Shown here: piece by piece, positions 32,134-41,857 of the stretch
How the letters are laid out: every line of letters starts with the position of its first letter
Numbering within the stretch: position 1 is the first letter of the stretch
Assembly (NCBI RefSeq): GCF_000297495.1
Contig: NZ_ALWX01000022.1
Coordinates: forward strand, 148,313 to 212,312
Reading direction: 5' to 3'
From: Janibacter hoylei PVAS-1
GTDB taxonomy: Bacteria; Actinomycetota; Actinomycetes; Actinomycetales; Dermatophilaceae
Length of the DNA: 64,000 nt
The notes under the pieces: model-generated
The model's database searches: none
Told to the model about the DNA's origin: nothing
Seen by the model: only the letters and a program-made list of their open reading frames with translations
Position numbers and translations under genes: made by a program

Positions 32134-33255
32134 TCAGCGCGAAGGGAGGACCGCTCGGGCCGTCGTCGCGTCGAGGTGGCGGACGTAGAAGTCCTCGTGC
32201 GCGGAGGCCGCCGCGGCCCAGGTGTAGCCGGCCGCCAGCTCCCGCCCGGGCTCGGCGTGGCACGGGGGGTCGGACAGCGCAGCGTCGAGCGCCGCCGCCA
32301 GACCGTCGACGTCGCTGCCGTAGCGCACGGTGTCCCCGAAGACCTCCCGCAGCACCGGGAGGTCACGGGCGACGACAGGTACCCCGGCGGCGAGTGCTTC
32401 CATCGCCGCGAGCCCGAACCCCTCCTTCGTCGAGGGGAAGCCGAGCACCTGTGCGCCGGCGACGAGTGCTGGCAGCTCGTCGTCGTCGACCGGCCCCAGC
32501 ACGAGCGGGCTGACGCCGAGCTCGCGGGCGCGGGCTTCACATCGGGCGCGGTAGTCGCGGTAGTCGAAGAGCGTCTCCCCACCACCGATGACGAGCTGCA
32601 GATCGCGGCGGTCGAGCCGGGCGAAGGCCTCGAGCAGGTCGATCGTGCCCTTGCGCGGCTCGATGCCACCGAGCGCCAGGACGTAGCCGCCCAGCCGGGC
32701 GGTCCAGGCGTCGCGGGCGGGCGCACCCTCGGGGCCGGCAGCGCGGGCGAACCGGCCCGCGTCGACCCCGTTGGGAATCACCGCCGCGCGGTAGCCGTAG
32801 GCGGCCTCGACCTCGTCGGCAACCGCCCGCGAGACGCAGATGCGCGCGGCCGGGGCGTGGATGGCACGCTCGTGGCAGGAGACCAGACGAGGTGTCGTGA
32901 AGGCGTCCAGGTGGTGGATGGTGCGGATGGGCGCGACGCCGGCGTCGAGCACGGCATTGGCCGAGATGCAGTCCTGCGCGTGCACGACGTCCGCGCCGGT
33001 GTCGAAGGCCGCGGCCAGAGCCGCGATGGACCGCTCGATGCGGTCACCGACGCTCTCGTCCTCGCGAGAGACGAAGGGGACGACCCGCACCTGCACGCGC
33101 GGGTCGAGGTCCCGGAAGAAGGCGCGGTCACCGCCCCGTCCCAGGGTCCAGATCTCGACGTCGTGCCCGCGGGCCGCGAGTGCCTCCGACAGGGCGAGCG
33201 TGTGGACGACCCCGCCACGGGGCTTGGTGGAGTAGGTGAGCTGGGCGATACGCAT
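32134..33255 (-). CDS. MSMEG_0565-type glycosyltransferase, family 4
   Basis: 373 residues, GT-B fold. The N-terminal Rossmann half starts MRIAQLTYSTKPRGGVVHTLALSEAL. The C-terminal donor half has LALGGIEPRKGTIDLLEAF, VIGGGETLFDY and STKEGFGLAAMEALAAGVPVV (EX7E). It should transfer a sugar from a nucleotide donor; the acceptor is unknown. It is the last gene of the eight-gene Nit1C-type operon, and its family is rarely seen outside that cluster. The stop lies only 3 bases from the asd terminator. Confidence 0.85.
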   Translation of the reverse strand: MRIAQLTYSTKPRGGVVHTLALSEALAARGHDVEIWTLGRGGDRAFFRDLDPRVQVRVVPFVSREDESVGDRIERSIAALAAAFDTGADVVHAQDCISANAVLDAGVAPIRTIHHLDAFTTPRLVSCHERAIHAPAARICVSRAVADEVEAAYGYRAAVIPNGVDAGRFARAAGPEGAPARDAWTARLGGYVLALGGIEPRKGTIDLLEAFARLDRRDLQLVIGGGETLFDYRDYRARCEARARELGVSPLVLGPVDDDELPALVAGAQVLGFPSTKEGFGLAAMEALAAGVPVVARDLPVLREVFGDTVRYGSDVDGLAAALDAALSDPPCHAEPGRELAAGYTWAAAASAHEDFYVRHLDATTARAVLPSR

Positions 33256-33286
33256 GGGTCGTCCGATCGTGCGCCGCCGGTGACGG

Positions 33287-34147
33287 TCAGGCGCTGGTGG
33301 TGGTGAGTCGGTAGGCGTGCTCCACGCGCTGGTGGATGTGGTCGAGGGAGCGGCGGGCCCGCGCCACGGCAGTGCTGACGTCGGCCTCGGCGACGGCCAG
33401 TCCCCCCTTCGCCCAGGTCTTGGCGACGATCTCGCCGGCGGGGTCGACGACCTTGGCCTGACCGAGGAAGCGCAGGCCCCCGAGCACCCCGGTCTGGTTC
33501 GACGACACGAGGTACACCTGGTTCTCGGCGGCCCGGGCGCAGTCGTAGAGGTCGAAGAGGTGGGCCTGGCGGTCGTTGCGGATCCGGTCCGACCGGTCGG
33601 TGACGCTGGCGGGCCACGCGCTGAGGCAGGTCACCACCTCGGCGCCGTCGAGGGCCAGCGTGCGGGCGGCCTCGGGGAAGGTCTTGTCGAAGTCGATGAG
33701 CATGCCGATCCGTCCGACAGGGGTGTCGAAGGCCCGGAAGCTGTCGCCGGGGCGATAGGCCTCGGCCTCGCCGAGCGGTAGGTGCACCTTGCGGTGCACG
33801 CCGAGCAGGCCGTCGCCGCTCACGCAGGCCGCGGTGTTGAAGCGCACCTCCTCGCCGTCGACGACGGCGCGCTCCGTGAGGCCGAAGCAGACCGTCATCC
33901 CGCCCGCCAGCGACACGACGGTGGCGAGCTCGGGCCCGTCGAGCGCGATGGCCGGAGGGAGGTCGACCCCCGTGCTTCCCGGATGCCTCAGATCGCCGAG
34001 GTAACCGCCGATCGTGGCGTCCGGGAGGACGAGCAGGTCGACGCCGCGTTCGCGGGCCTGCTGGACGATGCTGGACAGCTTGGTGAGAGTGCGCTCGACG
34101 TCGCGTCCGAAGTGTGCGGCCACGGCCGCCATCGTCACGGTGCTCAT
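33287..34147 (-). CDS. nitrilase-superfamily protein with lost catalytic residues (MSMEG_0566-type)
   Basis: 286 residues with the full carbon-nitrogen hydrolase fold, clearly related to the other nitrilase of this operon. Its catalytic residues differ. The Glu of the triad is Asp43 (LLVLPDATIGGY), Lys120 is kept (HRKVHLPLGE), and the nucleophilic Cys is Asp152 (GMLIDFDKTFPEA against GMQICYDKAFPEA). The codon for residue 152 is GAC, so this is not a misread frame. A thiol nitrilase reaction is impossible; a partner, regulatory or different hydrolytic role is more likely. It lies between the glycosyltransferase (31-base gap) and the flavoprotein (20-base gap) genes. Confidence 0.88.
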   Translation of the reverse strand: MSTVTMAAVAAHFGRDVERTLTKLSSIVQQARERGVDLLVLPDATIGGYLGDLRHPGSTGVDLPPAIALDGPELATVVSLAGGMTVCFGLTERAVVDGEEVRFNTAACVSGDGLLGVHRKVHLPLGEAEAYRPGDSFRAFDTPVGRIGMLIDFDKTFPEAARTLALDGAEVVTCLSAWPASVTDRSDRIRNDRQAHLFDLYDCARAAENQVYLVSSNQTGVLGGLRFLGQAKVVDPAGEIVAKTWAKGGLAVAEADVSTAVARARRSLDHIHQRVEHAYRLTTTSA

Positions 34148-34167
34148 CGGCCCAGACTAGGGACGCG

Positions 34168-35421
34168 TCAGGCCGCGCGGGCGGCCGCGCCCTCGGCGAC
34201 GAGCGATGCCACGTGCTCCGCGTCGCGGGCGATCGCGTGGAACCGCCCGGAGCCCCATGTGTGGAGCCACGGCAGCCCGAGGAAGTGGAAGCCGGGCACG
34301 GACGTGGCACCGCGCTCGTGCCTCGGGTGGCCATCCTCGTCGAGGACGCCGAGCTCGCCGAGCCAGCCCCAGTCCGCCCGGAAGCCGACGGCCCAGACGA
34401 TGCTGCCGCTGTCGCGGAGGTCCAGGCTGCTGCCCCCGGGCCGTGGTTGCCACACGGGGGTGTGGCGTGCCTCCACGGGGGCGTCGATGCCTTCGCGCTC
34501 GATGTACCGGTCGATGTCGTCCTTGATGGACTCGGCGACCGAGTCGGCGTGGTCGAGGTTGCTCGCCAGGGAGTCGTCGAAGTGGACTGCCCCGTCGACG
34601 ACCGCGAGCGCCCGGCCGTGCAACGCCATGCCGCCGACGGCGAACTGCCGCAGATCGATGTCGCGGCCGCCGTCGCGCCCCGTGACGTAGTGGTTGGTGG
34701 ACTCCCGCTTGGTGAGGCCGCGCGTCGTGACCGGCACGTCGTACAGGCCCATCTCGGCGAGCCAGGTCATACAGTCCCTGCCCCGGTAGAACCGGGCGAC
34801 ACGGGGTGCCCGGCCCACGGCGAGATGCACGTTGCGGCCCTCGATGTGCAGGTCCTCGGCGATCTGGGTGCCCGACTGCCCGGTGCCGACGACGAGCACC
34901 GGCCCCTCCGGCAACTGGCGCGCGTTGCGGTACTCGTGCGAGTGCACCTGCGTGACCGACACCGGGACGTCCTTCGCCCAGTCGGGCACCACGGGCTCGT
35001 GGTACCCACCGGTGGCGGAGGTGACGGTGTCGGCGGTGAGCACCCCGGCCGAGGTGACGACGGTGAAGCCGCCCTCCGGTCGCTGCTCGACCCGGACGAC
35101 CTCGACGCCCTGCGCGACGGGGGCGTCGAAGGTGTCGGCATACGCCCGCACCCAGGCGTGGACCTCGTCGCGCGTCATGAACCCGTCGGGGTCCGGGCCG
35201 TCGTACGCGTATCCCGGGAGCCGGCAGTGCCAGTTCGGCGTGACGAGCGTGAAGGCGTCCCACCGTCCGTCGCGCCACTCGTGGCCGACCTCGTCACGCT
35301 CGATGACGATGTGCCGGATGCCCCTCTCGACGAGGTGGCGGCTGAGCGAGAGGCCGGCCTGCCCGCCTCCCACGATGACGGCGTCGTAGTGGTCACCTGC
35401 GATGACTGGGGTCGGGATCAT
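34168..35421 (-). CDS. MSMEG_0569-type flavin-dependent oxidoreductase
   Basis: 417 residues resembling class B flavin monooxygenases. An FAD site VIVGGGQAGLSLSRHL lies near residues 16-31, an NAD(P)H site VLVVGTGQSGTQIAEDL near 175-191, and a third motif SIVWAVGFRADWGWL near 345. It probably oxygenates or oxidises a nitrogen- or carbon-containing intermediate of the cluster pathway. It overlaps the MSMEG_0570-type gene by ATGA. Confidence 0.88.
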   Translation of the reverse strand: MIPTPVIAGDHYDAVIVGGGQAGLSLSRHLVERGIRHIVIERDEVGHEWRDGRWDAFTLVTPNWHCRLPGYAYDGPDPDGFMTRDEVHAWVRAYADTFDAPVAQGVEVVRVEQRPEGGFTVVTSAGVLTADTVTSATGGYHEPVVPDWAKDVPVSVTQVHSHEYRNARQLPEGPVLVVGTGQSGTQIAEDLHIEGRNVHLAVGRAPRVARFYRGRDCMTWLAEMGLYDVPVTTRGLTKRESTNHYVTGRDGGRDIDLRQFAVGGMALHGRALAVVDGAVHFDDSLASNLDHADSVAESIKDDIDRYIEREGIDAPVEARHTPVWQPRPGGSSLDLRDSGSIVWAVGFRADWGWLGELGVLDEDGHPRHERGATSVPGFHFLGLPWLHTWGSGRFHAIARDAEHVASLVAEGAAARAA

Positions 35422-35732
35422 GATCCGGTCCTCTCGAGCTGCGGTTCCATGGTGAGCACCTCGACCTCGGCCGTCGGGTGGACGTCGGCCGGGTAGTGGG
35501 CGGCCGTGGCCGCGATCGTCTGCTGCGACTGCATGGCCGAGGTGCAGGCCATGCCGTACTTCGCGCGCACGCGCTCGCTGGCCTCGCCCAGGGCCGCGCC
35601 CGTCCGGGCGACGAAGTCCGCAAGCGGGTACCGGGCACCCGCCTCGAGGTGGTCGTGCATCACCAGGCTGGGGGAGTAGTGCGAGGTCTCGGCGCCGTCC
35701 GGCCAGCGCACGGAGAAGGTCATCTCAGGCAT
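35418..35732 (-). CDS. MSMEG_0570-type nitrogen starvation response protein
   Basis: 104 residues starting MPEMTFSVRWPDGAETSHYS, the family's typical beginning. It is a small soluble protein with conserved charged and aromatic residues (YPLADFVARTGAALGEASERVRAKYGMAC) and no known catalytic motif. ATG 35732 is chosen by family match; it overlaps the nitrilase stop by 8 bases. The family name comes from association with nitrogen starvation gene sets; its biochemical role is not established. Confidence 0.85.
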   Translation of the reverse strand: MPEMTFSVRWPDGAETSHYSPSLVMHDHLEAGARYPLADFVARTGAALGEASERVRAKYGMACTSAMQSQQTIAATAAHYPADVHPTAEVEVLTMEPQLERTGS

Positions 35733-36627
35733 GGGCGAGCTCCCGCCACCGGTCGACGTGCGGCGCCGAGACCTCGGCCACCGGGCCGTACACGTGCGGG
35801 CACCGGTCGCGCAGGTGGAACATCCCGGCACGCATGGTCCGGAAGGTCGCGTCGACGTCGATCTCCGCGATCGCCAGCCCGGTCCCGAGCAGGGTGGTGG
35901 CGAGGATGTTGCCGCCCGGGTCGACGACCTTGGCGTTGCCGACGTAGCGCAGCGAGCCGAAGGTGCCGGACTGGTTCGACGCCATCCAGAAGACCTGGTT
36001 GTCCAGGGCACGCGCGATGTCGAACTGGTTGAACCGGTAGGTCCAGCGGTCCTCCTGCAGGTTGTCCGCCGTCGCGGTCCGGGCGGCGGGCCATGCGGAC
36101 ATGCTCACGACGATCTCGGCACCGTCGAGGGCGAGCATGCGGGCGGCCTCGGGGAAGGCCTTGTCGTAGCAGATCTGCATGCCGACGCGGCCGACCGGGG
36201 TGTCGAAGGCGTGGTAGCTGTCACCCGCGGAGTACGACATGTTCTCGCCGAGCGGCTGGTGCACCTTGCGGTAGGAGCCGTAGATCGTGCTGCCGTCGAG
36301 ACACACCGCGGCGTTGTAGCGGGTGCTCCCGTCGTCGGCGAGCTCGCAGAAGCCGATCGTCAGCACGATGTCACCCGCGAGCTCCTGCACGCGTCGGATC
36401 TCCGGTCCGTCCAGCCGGATCGCCGGCGGCAGGGACCTGCTGGTCGTCTGCAGGGTGTCCCCGTGGTTGCCGAGCGACGAGAGGTAGCCGCCGATCGCGG
36501 CCTCGGGGAAGGCGACGAAGGAGACCCCCTCGGCGCGGGCGTCGTCGAGCAGCTGGGCGATGAGGGCGTAGTTCTGCTCCAGGTCCCGGGTGAAGTTCGC
36601 GGACACGGACGCGATTTTGATGGTCAT
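35725..36627 (-). CDS. Nit6803-type nitrilase
   Basis: 300 residues. The catalytic triad is intact: Glu42 (FPEAAIGGY), Lys121 (YRKVHQPLGE) and Cys153 (MQICYDKAFPE). This is the signature nitrilase of the Nit1C / sll0784 group, aliphatic-aromatic nitrilases that hydrolyse nitriles to acids and ammonia. In a cyanide-using Pseudomonas the matching cluster has been tied to growth on cyanide nitrogen. The substrate here is unknown. It starts 8 bases after the Sll0783-like gene. Confidence 0.92.
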   Translation of the reverse strand: MTIKIASVSANFTRDLEQNYALIAQLLDDARAEGVSFVAFPEAAIGGYLSSLGNHGDTLQTTSRSLPPAIRLDGPEIRRVQELAGDIVLTIGFCELADDGSTRYNAAVCLDGSTIYGSYRKVHQPLGENMSYSAGDSYHAFDTPVGRVGMQICYDKAFPEAARMLALDGAEIVVSMSAWPAARTATADNLQEDRWTYRFNQFDIARALDNQVFWMASNQSGTFGSLRYVGNAKVVDPGGNILATTLLGTGLAIAEIDVDATFRTMRAGMFHLRDRCPHVYGPVAEVSAPHVDRWRELAHA

Positions 36628-36635
36628 CGCAGGCC

Positions 36636-37163
36636 TCAGAGGTTGTAGGTGGAGTTGATGATGGCGCCCTTGCGGGCGTAGTGGATGAGGGCGTCCTGCA
36701 CGTCCAGGGGGTGCGCGGGGATGACGCCCTCGATGAGGTCCTCCTCGCGGATGCCGTGGAGCGCGAGCCCGAAGCGACAGCAGTAGACCGTGCCGCCCTC
36801 CTTGATGAAGGTCTCGAGCGAGTCGTTCATGTTGAGCTCACCCGGGAAGCCCGAGTCACCCGAGGTCGGGAACCCGCGGTTCGCGGTGGCCGCCAGGGTG
36901 CCCGGTCCGTATAGGTAGATCGCGGACTCGAAGCCCTTGCGCAGGGCGCGGGTGGCCTGGAGGACGGCGACGAAGCTCACCGACGACTCGTGCGGGATCC
37001 CGTGGATGAGGGTGAAGTAGCTCTCCCCGTCCTCGGCCTGATAGTCGGGGAAGATCTTCGTCGAGCCGTACACGTTGCTGCCCTTGGGCAGGGCGGGGTG
37101 GGGGATCTCGCCGAGCGACTTGGCGATGTTGTCGGCGATCTGGGCGTCGATGTCGTTGGTCAT
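36636..37163 (-). CDS. MSMEG_0572/Sll0783-type nitrogen starvation response protein
   Basis: 175 residues. It has the family segments YGSTKIFPDYQ, YFTLIHGIPHESSVSFVAVLQATRALRKG and GGTVYCCRFGLALHGI (two adjacent Cys). The Synechocystis homologue sll0783 is strongly induced by nitrogen starvation and affects polyhydroxybutyrate accumulation. It looks like a DsrE-type fold by pattern, with a conserved Cys, but I cannot prove that. It follows the GNAT-AIRS gene by a 33-base gap. Confidence 0.88.
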   Translation of the reverse strand: MTNDIDAQIADNIAKSLGEIPHPALPKGSNVYGSTKIFPDYQAEDGESYFTLIHGIPHESSVSFVAVLQATRALRKGFESAIYLYGPGTLAATANRGFPTSGDSGFPGELNMNDSLETFIKEGGTVYCCRFGLALHGIREEDLIEGVIPAHPLDVQDALIHYARKGAIINSTYNL

Positions 37164-37196
37164 GGTGGTGCCTTTCGTGGGGGGTGCGGTGGGTGA

Positions 37197-38600
37197 TCAA
37201 CCGGGCAGGAGCCCGGTGGCTGTGGGGCAGGCGGCGTCGGTCTCGACGCCGTCCGGCCAGAGGAGGCGCACGCCGGGCTCGGCGGTGGCGGTGCCGATGC
37301 GCGCGGTCCGCGCGATCGGGGAGGTCATCCGCTCCTGCCCGGGGCGGTCGGCGGTGAGCATGGCGAAGCCGGGGAAGCAGGTGAGCCAGTCGCCGAAGGG
37401 GACGCCGTCCGGTGCGGGGATCGAGTCCGGTTCGAGGGTTGCCCCGACGGCCGACGCCTCGGCGAGCATCGCGGCCGTGCCGACGATGCCGGCCATGCTG
37501 ACGTCCTTGGCCGCTGCGGGACGAGCACCCGCGACGAGCGACCCCAGTGCGCGCAGGTCGGCGCCGGTGCGGGTGGAGGTGCTGTCCCACTGACGGCCCT
37601 CGAATCCGGGACGCCAGCGACCGTGCAGGTCGACGGTGAGCGAGATGTCGTCCCCACGGCGCGCGCCACCACCGGGGACCGGGGCGTCCGTCCGGCCGAG
37701 GGCGGTGACGGTGAGCGCGGAGGGCACACCGATCTGGGTGTGGCCGCCCAGGACGGGCACACCCCACGCCTGGGCGGCGCTGCGGATGCCACCGACGACC
37801 CGCCGGGCGATCTCGGGGGAGGGTGCGCCGATCGCGTCGAGGAGGCCGACCGGCAAGGCGCCCATCGCGGCGAGGTCGTTGACGTTGACGAGCACGGCGC
37901 ACCAGCCAGCCCACTCGGGGTCCCGGTCGACGAGGGCCGGGAGGATCGCGTCGCAGGCGGCGACGACGTCGGTGCCGGGGACAGGGGCTCCGTCGTCGCC
38001 GAGGAACTCGGCCCCGCCGAGGGCGAACGGGCTGTCCTGCCGCAGGTCGCCGACGAGAGAGCCCAGCTCGCTCTTGGTGGCCGCCACGAGGTCGCGGATC
38101 CGGGTGATGGGCCAGCGCATCCGCACGTGCGGCGTGCCCTGGATGCGCGTCGCCCCCCAGGCCGTCCACCCGAGTCTGCGGAAGAGGACCTCGTTGGGCT
38201 CCTGGACGGTCGCCTCGAAGCGCAGTACGCCCATCCGCAGCGCGGTGGCGCAGGCCTCGCGGACGAGGGCGGGCCCGATGCCACCGGACTGGCGAGCGTC
38301 CCGACGGACCACGAGCCGGCTGCCCGTCCACCAGCCGATGTCGCGCCCCGGAGTGGCGGGGGCCAGCCTGACGCCGCCGAGCACTCGGCCGTCTGCGCTG
38401 CGGGCGACGAGGACGATCGTGCGCGGGTCGTCGTCGAGATCGTCGTGGTCGACGTCGAGGACGCGTTGCTCGGCGACGAAGACCTCGCGGCGCAGGGCCC
38501 GGTAGTCCGCCGTCTCACGGGGGTCGGCACGGCCGATGGTCCAGGCTCGCGTGTCGTGGGCCACCGTCGGGCCCATGAGCGAGGGGATCTCGAGCCGCAT
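37197..38600 (-). CDS. GNAT acetyltransferase - AIR synthase-like fusion (MSMEG_0567 / Sll0786-Sll0787 type)
   Basis: 467 residues from ATG 38600, which shares one base with the radical SAM stop (TGATG). Residues about 25-165 are a GNAT acetyltransferase (VRRDARQSGGIGPALVREACATALRMG, the acetyl-CoA loop). Residues about 170-467 are an AIR synthase/PurM-like ATP-binding domain (GDDGAPVPGTDVVAACDAILP, VNVNDLAAMGALPVGLLDAIG, LTVDLHGRWRPGF). In cyanobacteria these are two genes (sll0786, sll0787). A longer open frame running upstream into the radical SAM gene is a shadow. The fusion could acylate and then ATP-activate one substrate. Confidence 0.87.
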   Translation of the reverse strand: MRLEIPSLMGPTVAHDTRAWTIGRADPRETADYRALRREVFVAEQRVLDVDHDDLDDDPRTIVLVARSADGRVLGGVRLAPATPGRDIGWWTGSRLVVRRDARQSGGIGPALVREACATALRMGVLRFEATVQEPNEVLFRRLGWTAWGATRIQGTPHVRMRWPITRIRDLVAATKSELGSLVGDLRQDSPFALGGAEFLGDDGAPVPGTDVVAACDAILPALVDRDPEWAGWCAVLVNVNDLAAMGALPVGLLDAIGAPSPEIARRVVGGIRSAAQAWGVPVLGGHTQIGVPSALTVTALGRTDAPVPGGGARRGDDISLTVDLHGRWRPGFEGRQWDSTSTRTGADLRALGSLVAGARPAAAKDVSMAGIVGTAAMLAEASAVGATLEPDSIPAPDGVPFGDWLTCFPGFAMLTADRPGQERMTSPIARTARIGTATAEPGVRLLWPDGVETDAACPTATGLLPG

Positions 38601-39685
38601 CAGGCACCTGCCGTCTGCAGTGCGCTGCAGGCGCCGCAGGCGGCGCACCCGGCTCGCTGGTCGGCGCCGCGCATCCCGGCGTCCCGCAGCAGTGTCGCCA
38701 CGCGGGCCGTGACGTCGTTGACGACCTGTCGGTCGGGGGCCGGGACGTGGTCGACGTCGGTCGCGAGGGTCCCAGCGAGCGGGCGGAAGGGGACGACGAA
38801 GGGGTAGACGCCCATGTCGACGAGCTCCCGTGCTCCGTCGACGAGTTCGTCCGGGTCCTCCCCGAGCCCGACGAGCAGGTAGGTCGAGACCTGGTTCCGG
38901 CCGAAGACCCGGACCGCCTCCCGCCAGGCCGTGCGGTACTCGGCCATGGTCACGCGTGACTTGCCCGGCATCCAGCGGGACCGTACGGCGTCGTCCATCG
39001 ACTCGACGTGGATGCCGATGGATCGGGCGCCGGCGTCGTAGAGGTCGGTGATCGCCTGCAGGTCCGCGGGTGGCTCGCACTGGACCTGGATCTCCAGCGA
39101 GGGCACCGCGTCCTTGACCGCCCGGACGCATCGGGCGAGGTGCTTGGCTCCGCGGTCCCACCCGTTCGACGTCCCGGTGGTCATCACCATGCTCGTCACG
39201 CCGTCGAGGCGGACCGCCGCCTCGGCGACCTCGGCGAGCATCGCCGGGGTCTTGACGGCGATCGTCGAGCCGGCGTCGAGGGAGGCCTCGATCGCGCAGA
39301 AGCGACAGCGCTCGCTCTCCGCGTACCGCACGCACGTCTGCACGACGGTGGTGGCGAGCACGTTGGTGCCGTGGAGCTTGCCGATCTTGTCGTAGGCGAC
39401 GCCGTCCGCCGTCGACAGGTCGTAGAAGCGGGGGCGGGCGACGGGGGAGATGTCGAGGCCCAGGTCCGCGCCGTCAAGCGTCAGACGGCCGGCCGGATCG
39501 ACGACGTAGGGGCTGCTGCTGTCGAGCCGGAGTGCGGCTCCGAGGCCATCGATGGCAAAATGGCCGTCATCGCTCGGGCCCGCACCGCCCGTACGGCGGA
39601 CCGGTGCGTCGCTACGGACGCCGAGGATCGCGATGTCGACACGGGTGGAAACGCGGTCGGGGTTCGGTGTCGGGTTCGGGGCCAT
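38600..39685 (-). CDS. MSMEG_0568/Sll0785-type radical SAM protein
   Basis: 361 residues; first gene of the operon. The cluster-binding cysteines are C118, C127 and C130 (CX8CX2C), a wider spacing than the canonical CX3CX2C. The adjacent CRFCAIEAS and the later QVQCEPPADLQ and LVGLGEDPDEL strands fit a BioB-like radical SAM barrel. A C-terminal C347-X2-C350-X2-C353 suggests an auxiliary iron-sulphur cluster. It probably starts the chemistry of the pathway by a 5'-deoxyadenosyl radical. The start may be ATG 39685 or GTG about 33 bases downstream. Confidence 0.87.
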   Translation of the reverse strand: MAPNPTPNPDRVSTRVDIAILGVRSDAPVRRTGGAGPSDDGHFAIDGLGAALRLDSSSPYVVDPAGRLTLDGADLGLDISPVARPRFYDLSTADGVAYDKIGKLHGTNVLATTVVQTCVRYAESERCRFCAIEASLDAGSTIAVKTPAMLAEVAEAAVRLDGVTSMVMTTGTSNGWDRGAKHLARCVRAVKDAVPSLEIQVQCEPPADLQAITDLYDAGARSIGIHVESMDDAVRSRWMPGKSRVTMAEYRTAWREAVRVFGRNQVSTYLLVGLGEDPDELVDGARELVDMGVYPFVVPFRPLAGTLATDVDHVPAPDRQVVNDVTARVATLLRDAGMRGADQRAGCAACGACSALQTAGA

Positions 39686-39707
39686 GCGGCAAGTACACGG
39701 TCGGCCC

Positions 39708-39766
39708 GTTTCGGACTGGTTTCACTCGGAATGCAGGACTGTTTCCGGGTGAAACGATCGTGTTTC
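39708..39766 (-). promoter_or_regulatory. phased GTTTC/GAAAC array, candidate GlnR operator of the Nit1C-type operon
   Basis: On the plus strand GTTTC starts at 39708, 39719 and 39741, spacings of 11 and 22 bases. GAAAC at 39751 and GTTTC at 39762 are again 11 apart. GlnR of actinobacteria binds GTNAC/GAAAC pentamers separated by 6 bases, the same 11-bp phase. The array begins 23 bases upstream of the radical SAM start codon. It also lies in the leuA upstream region, so either side could be affected. Confidence 0.55.
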
Positions 39767-39812
39767 GTCCGCATGGTGACCGGCGTCATGGTCTCGTGAG
39801 GTGAGGAGTATC

Positions 39813-39847
39813 GTGCTGGGCATGCGGGCGAACCTCCTCCTTCTCTG

Positions 39848-39863
<16 letters not shown>
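39813..39863 (+). CDS. leuL: leucine-rich leader peptide of leuA
   Basis: A 16-codon frame from GTG 39813, preceded by GAGGAG (39803-39808): VLGMRANLLLLCRGEA. An internal in-frame ATG at 39822 is an alternative start but lies 13 bases from the ribosome site. Four consecutive Leu codons (CTC CTC CTT CTC) plus one more near the start are the mark of a transcription-attenuation leader. A hairpin overlaps and follows the stop, and leuA begins 69 bases downstream. When charged leucyl-tRNA is short, stalling here should favour leuA expression. Confidence 0.85.
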
Positions 39864-41672
<1,809 letters not shown>

Positions 41673-41694
41673 CGCCCACCCGCCCCACGGTTTC

Positions 41695-41759
41695 CGGGTC
41701 ACCCGAGGAACCCCGGCTTCGCAAGGGTCCCGAACCCTTGCGAAGCTGGGGTTTCTCTT
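41695..41759 (+). terminator. leuA terminator, copy 2 of the repeated terminator element
   Basis: A 20-bp stem (41709-41728 with 41734-41753) with one G.U pair and a 5-base loop, followed by TCTCTTG. It shares its first 34 bases, with one change, with the asd terminator at 32067. Confidence 0.92.
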
Positions 41760-41857
41760 GTCGAGAGTGACTCCTGAGGGCCCGGCGACGGTGACAGATC
41801 GTGTCCGCATGCCTGCCTGGCGTCGTGCGCACCAGCACCCCACGGGCGGACCCACCG

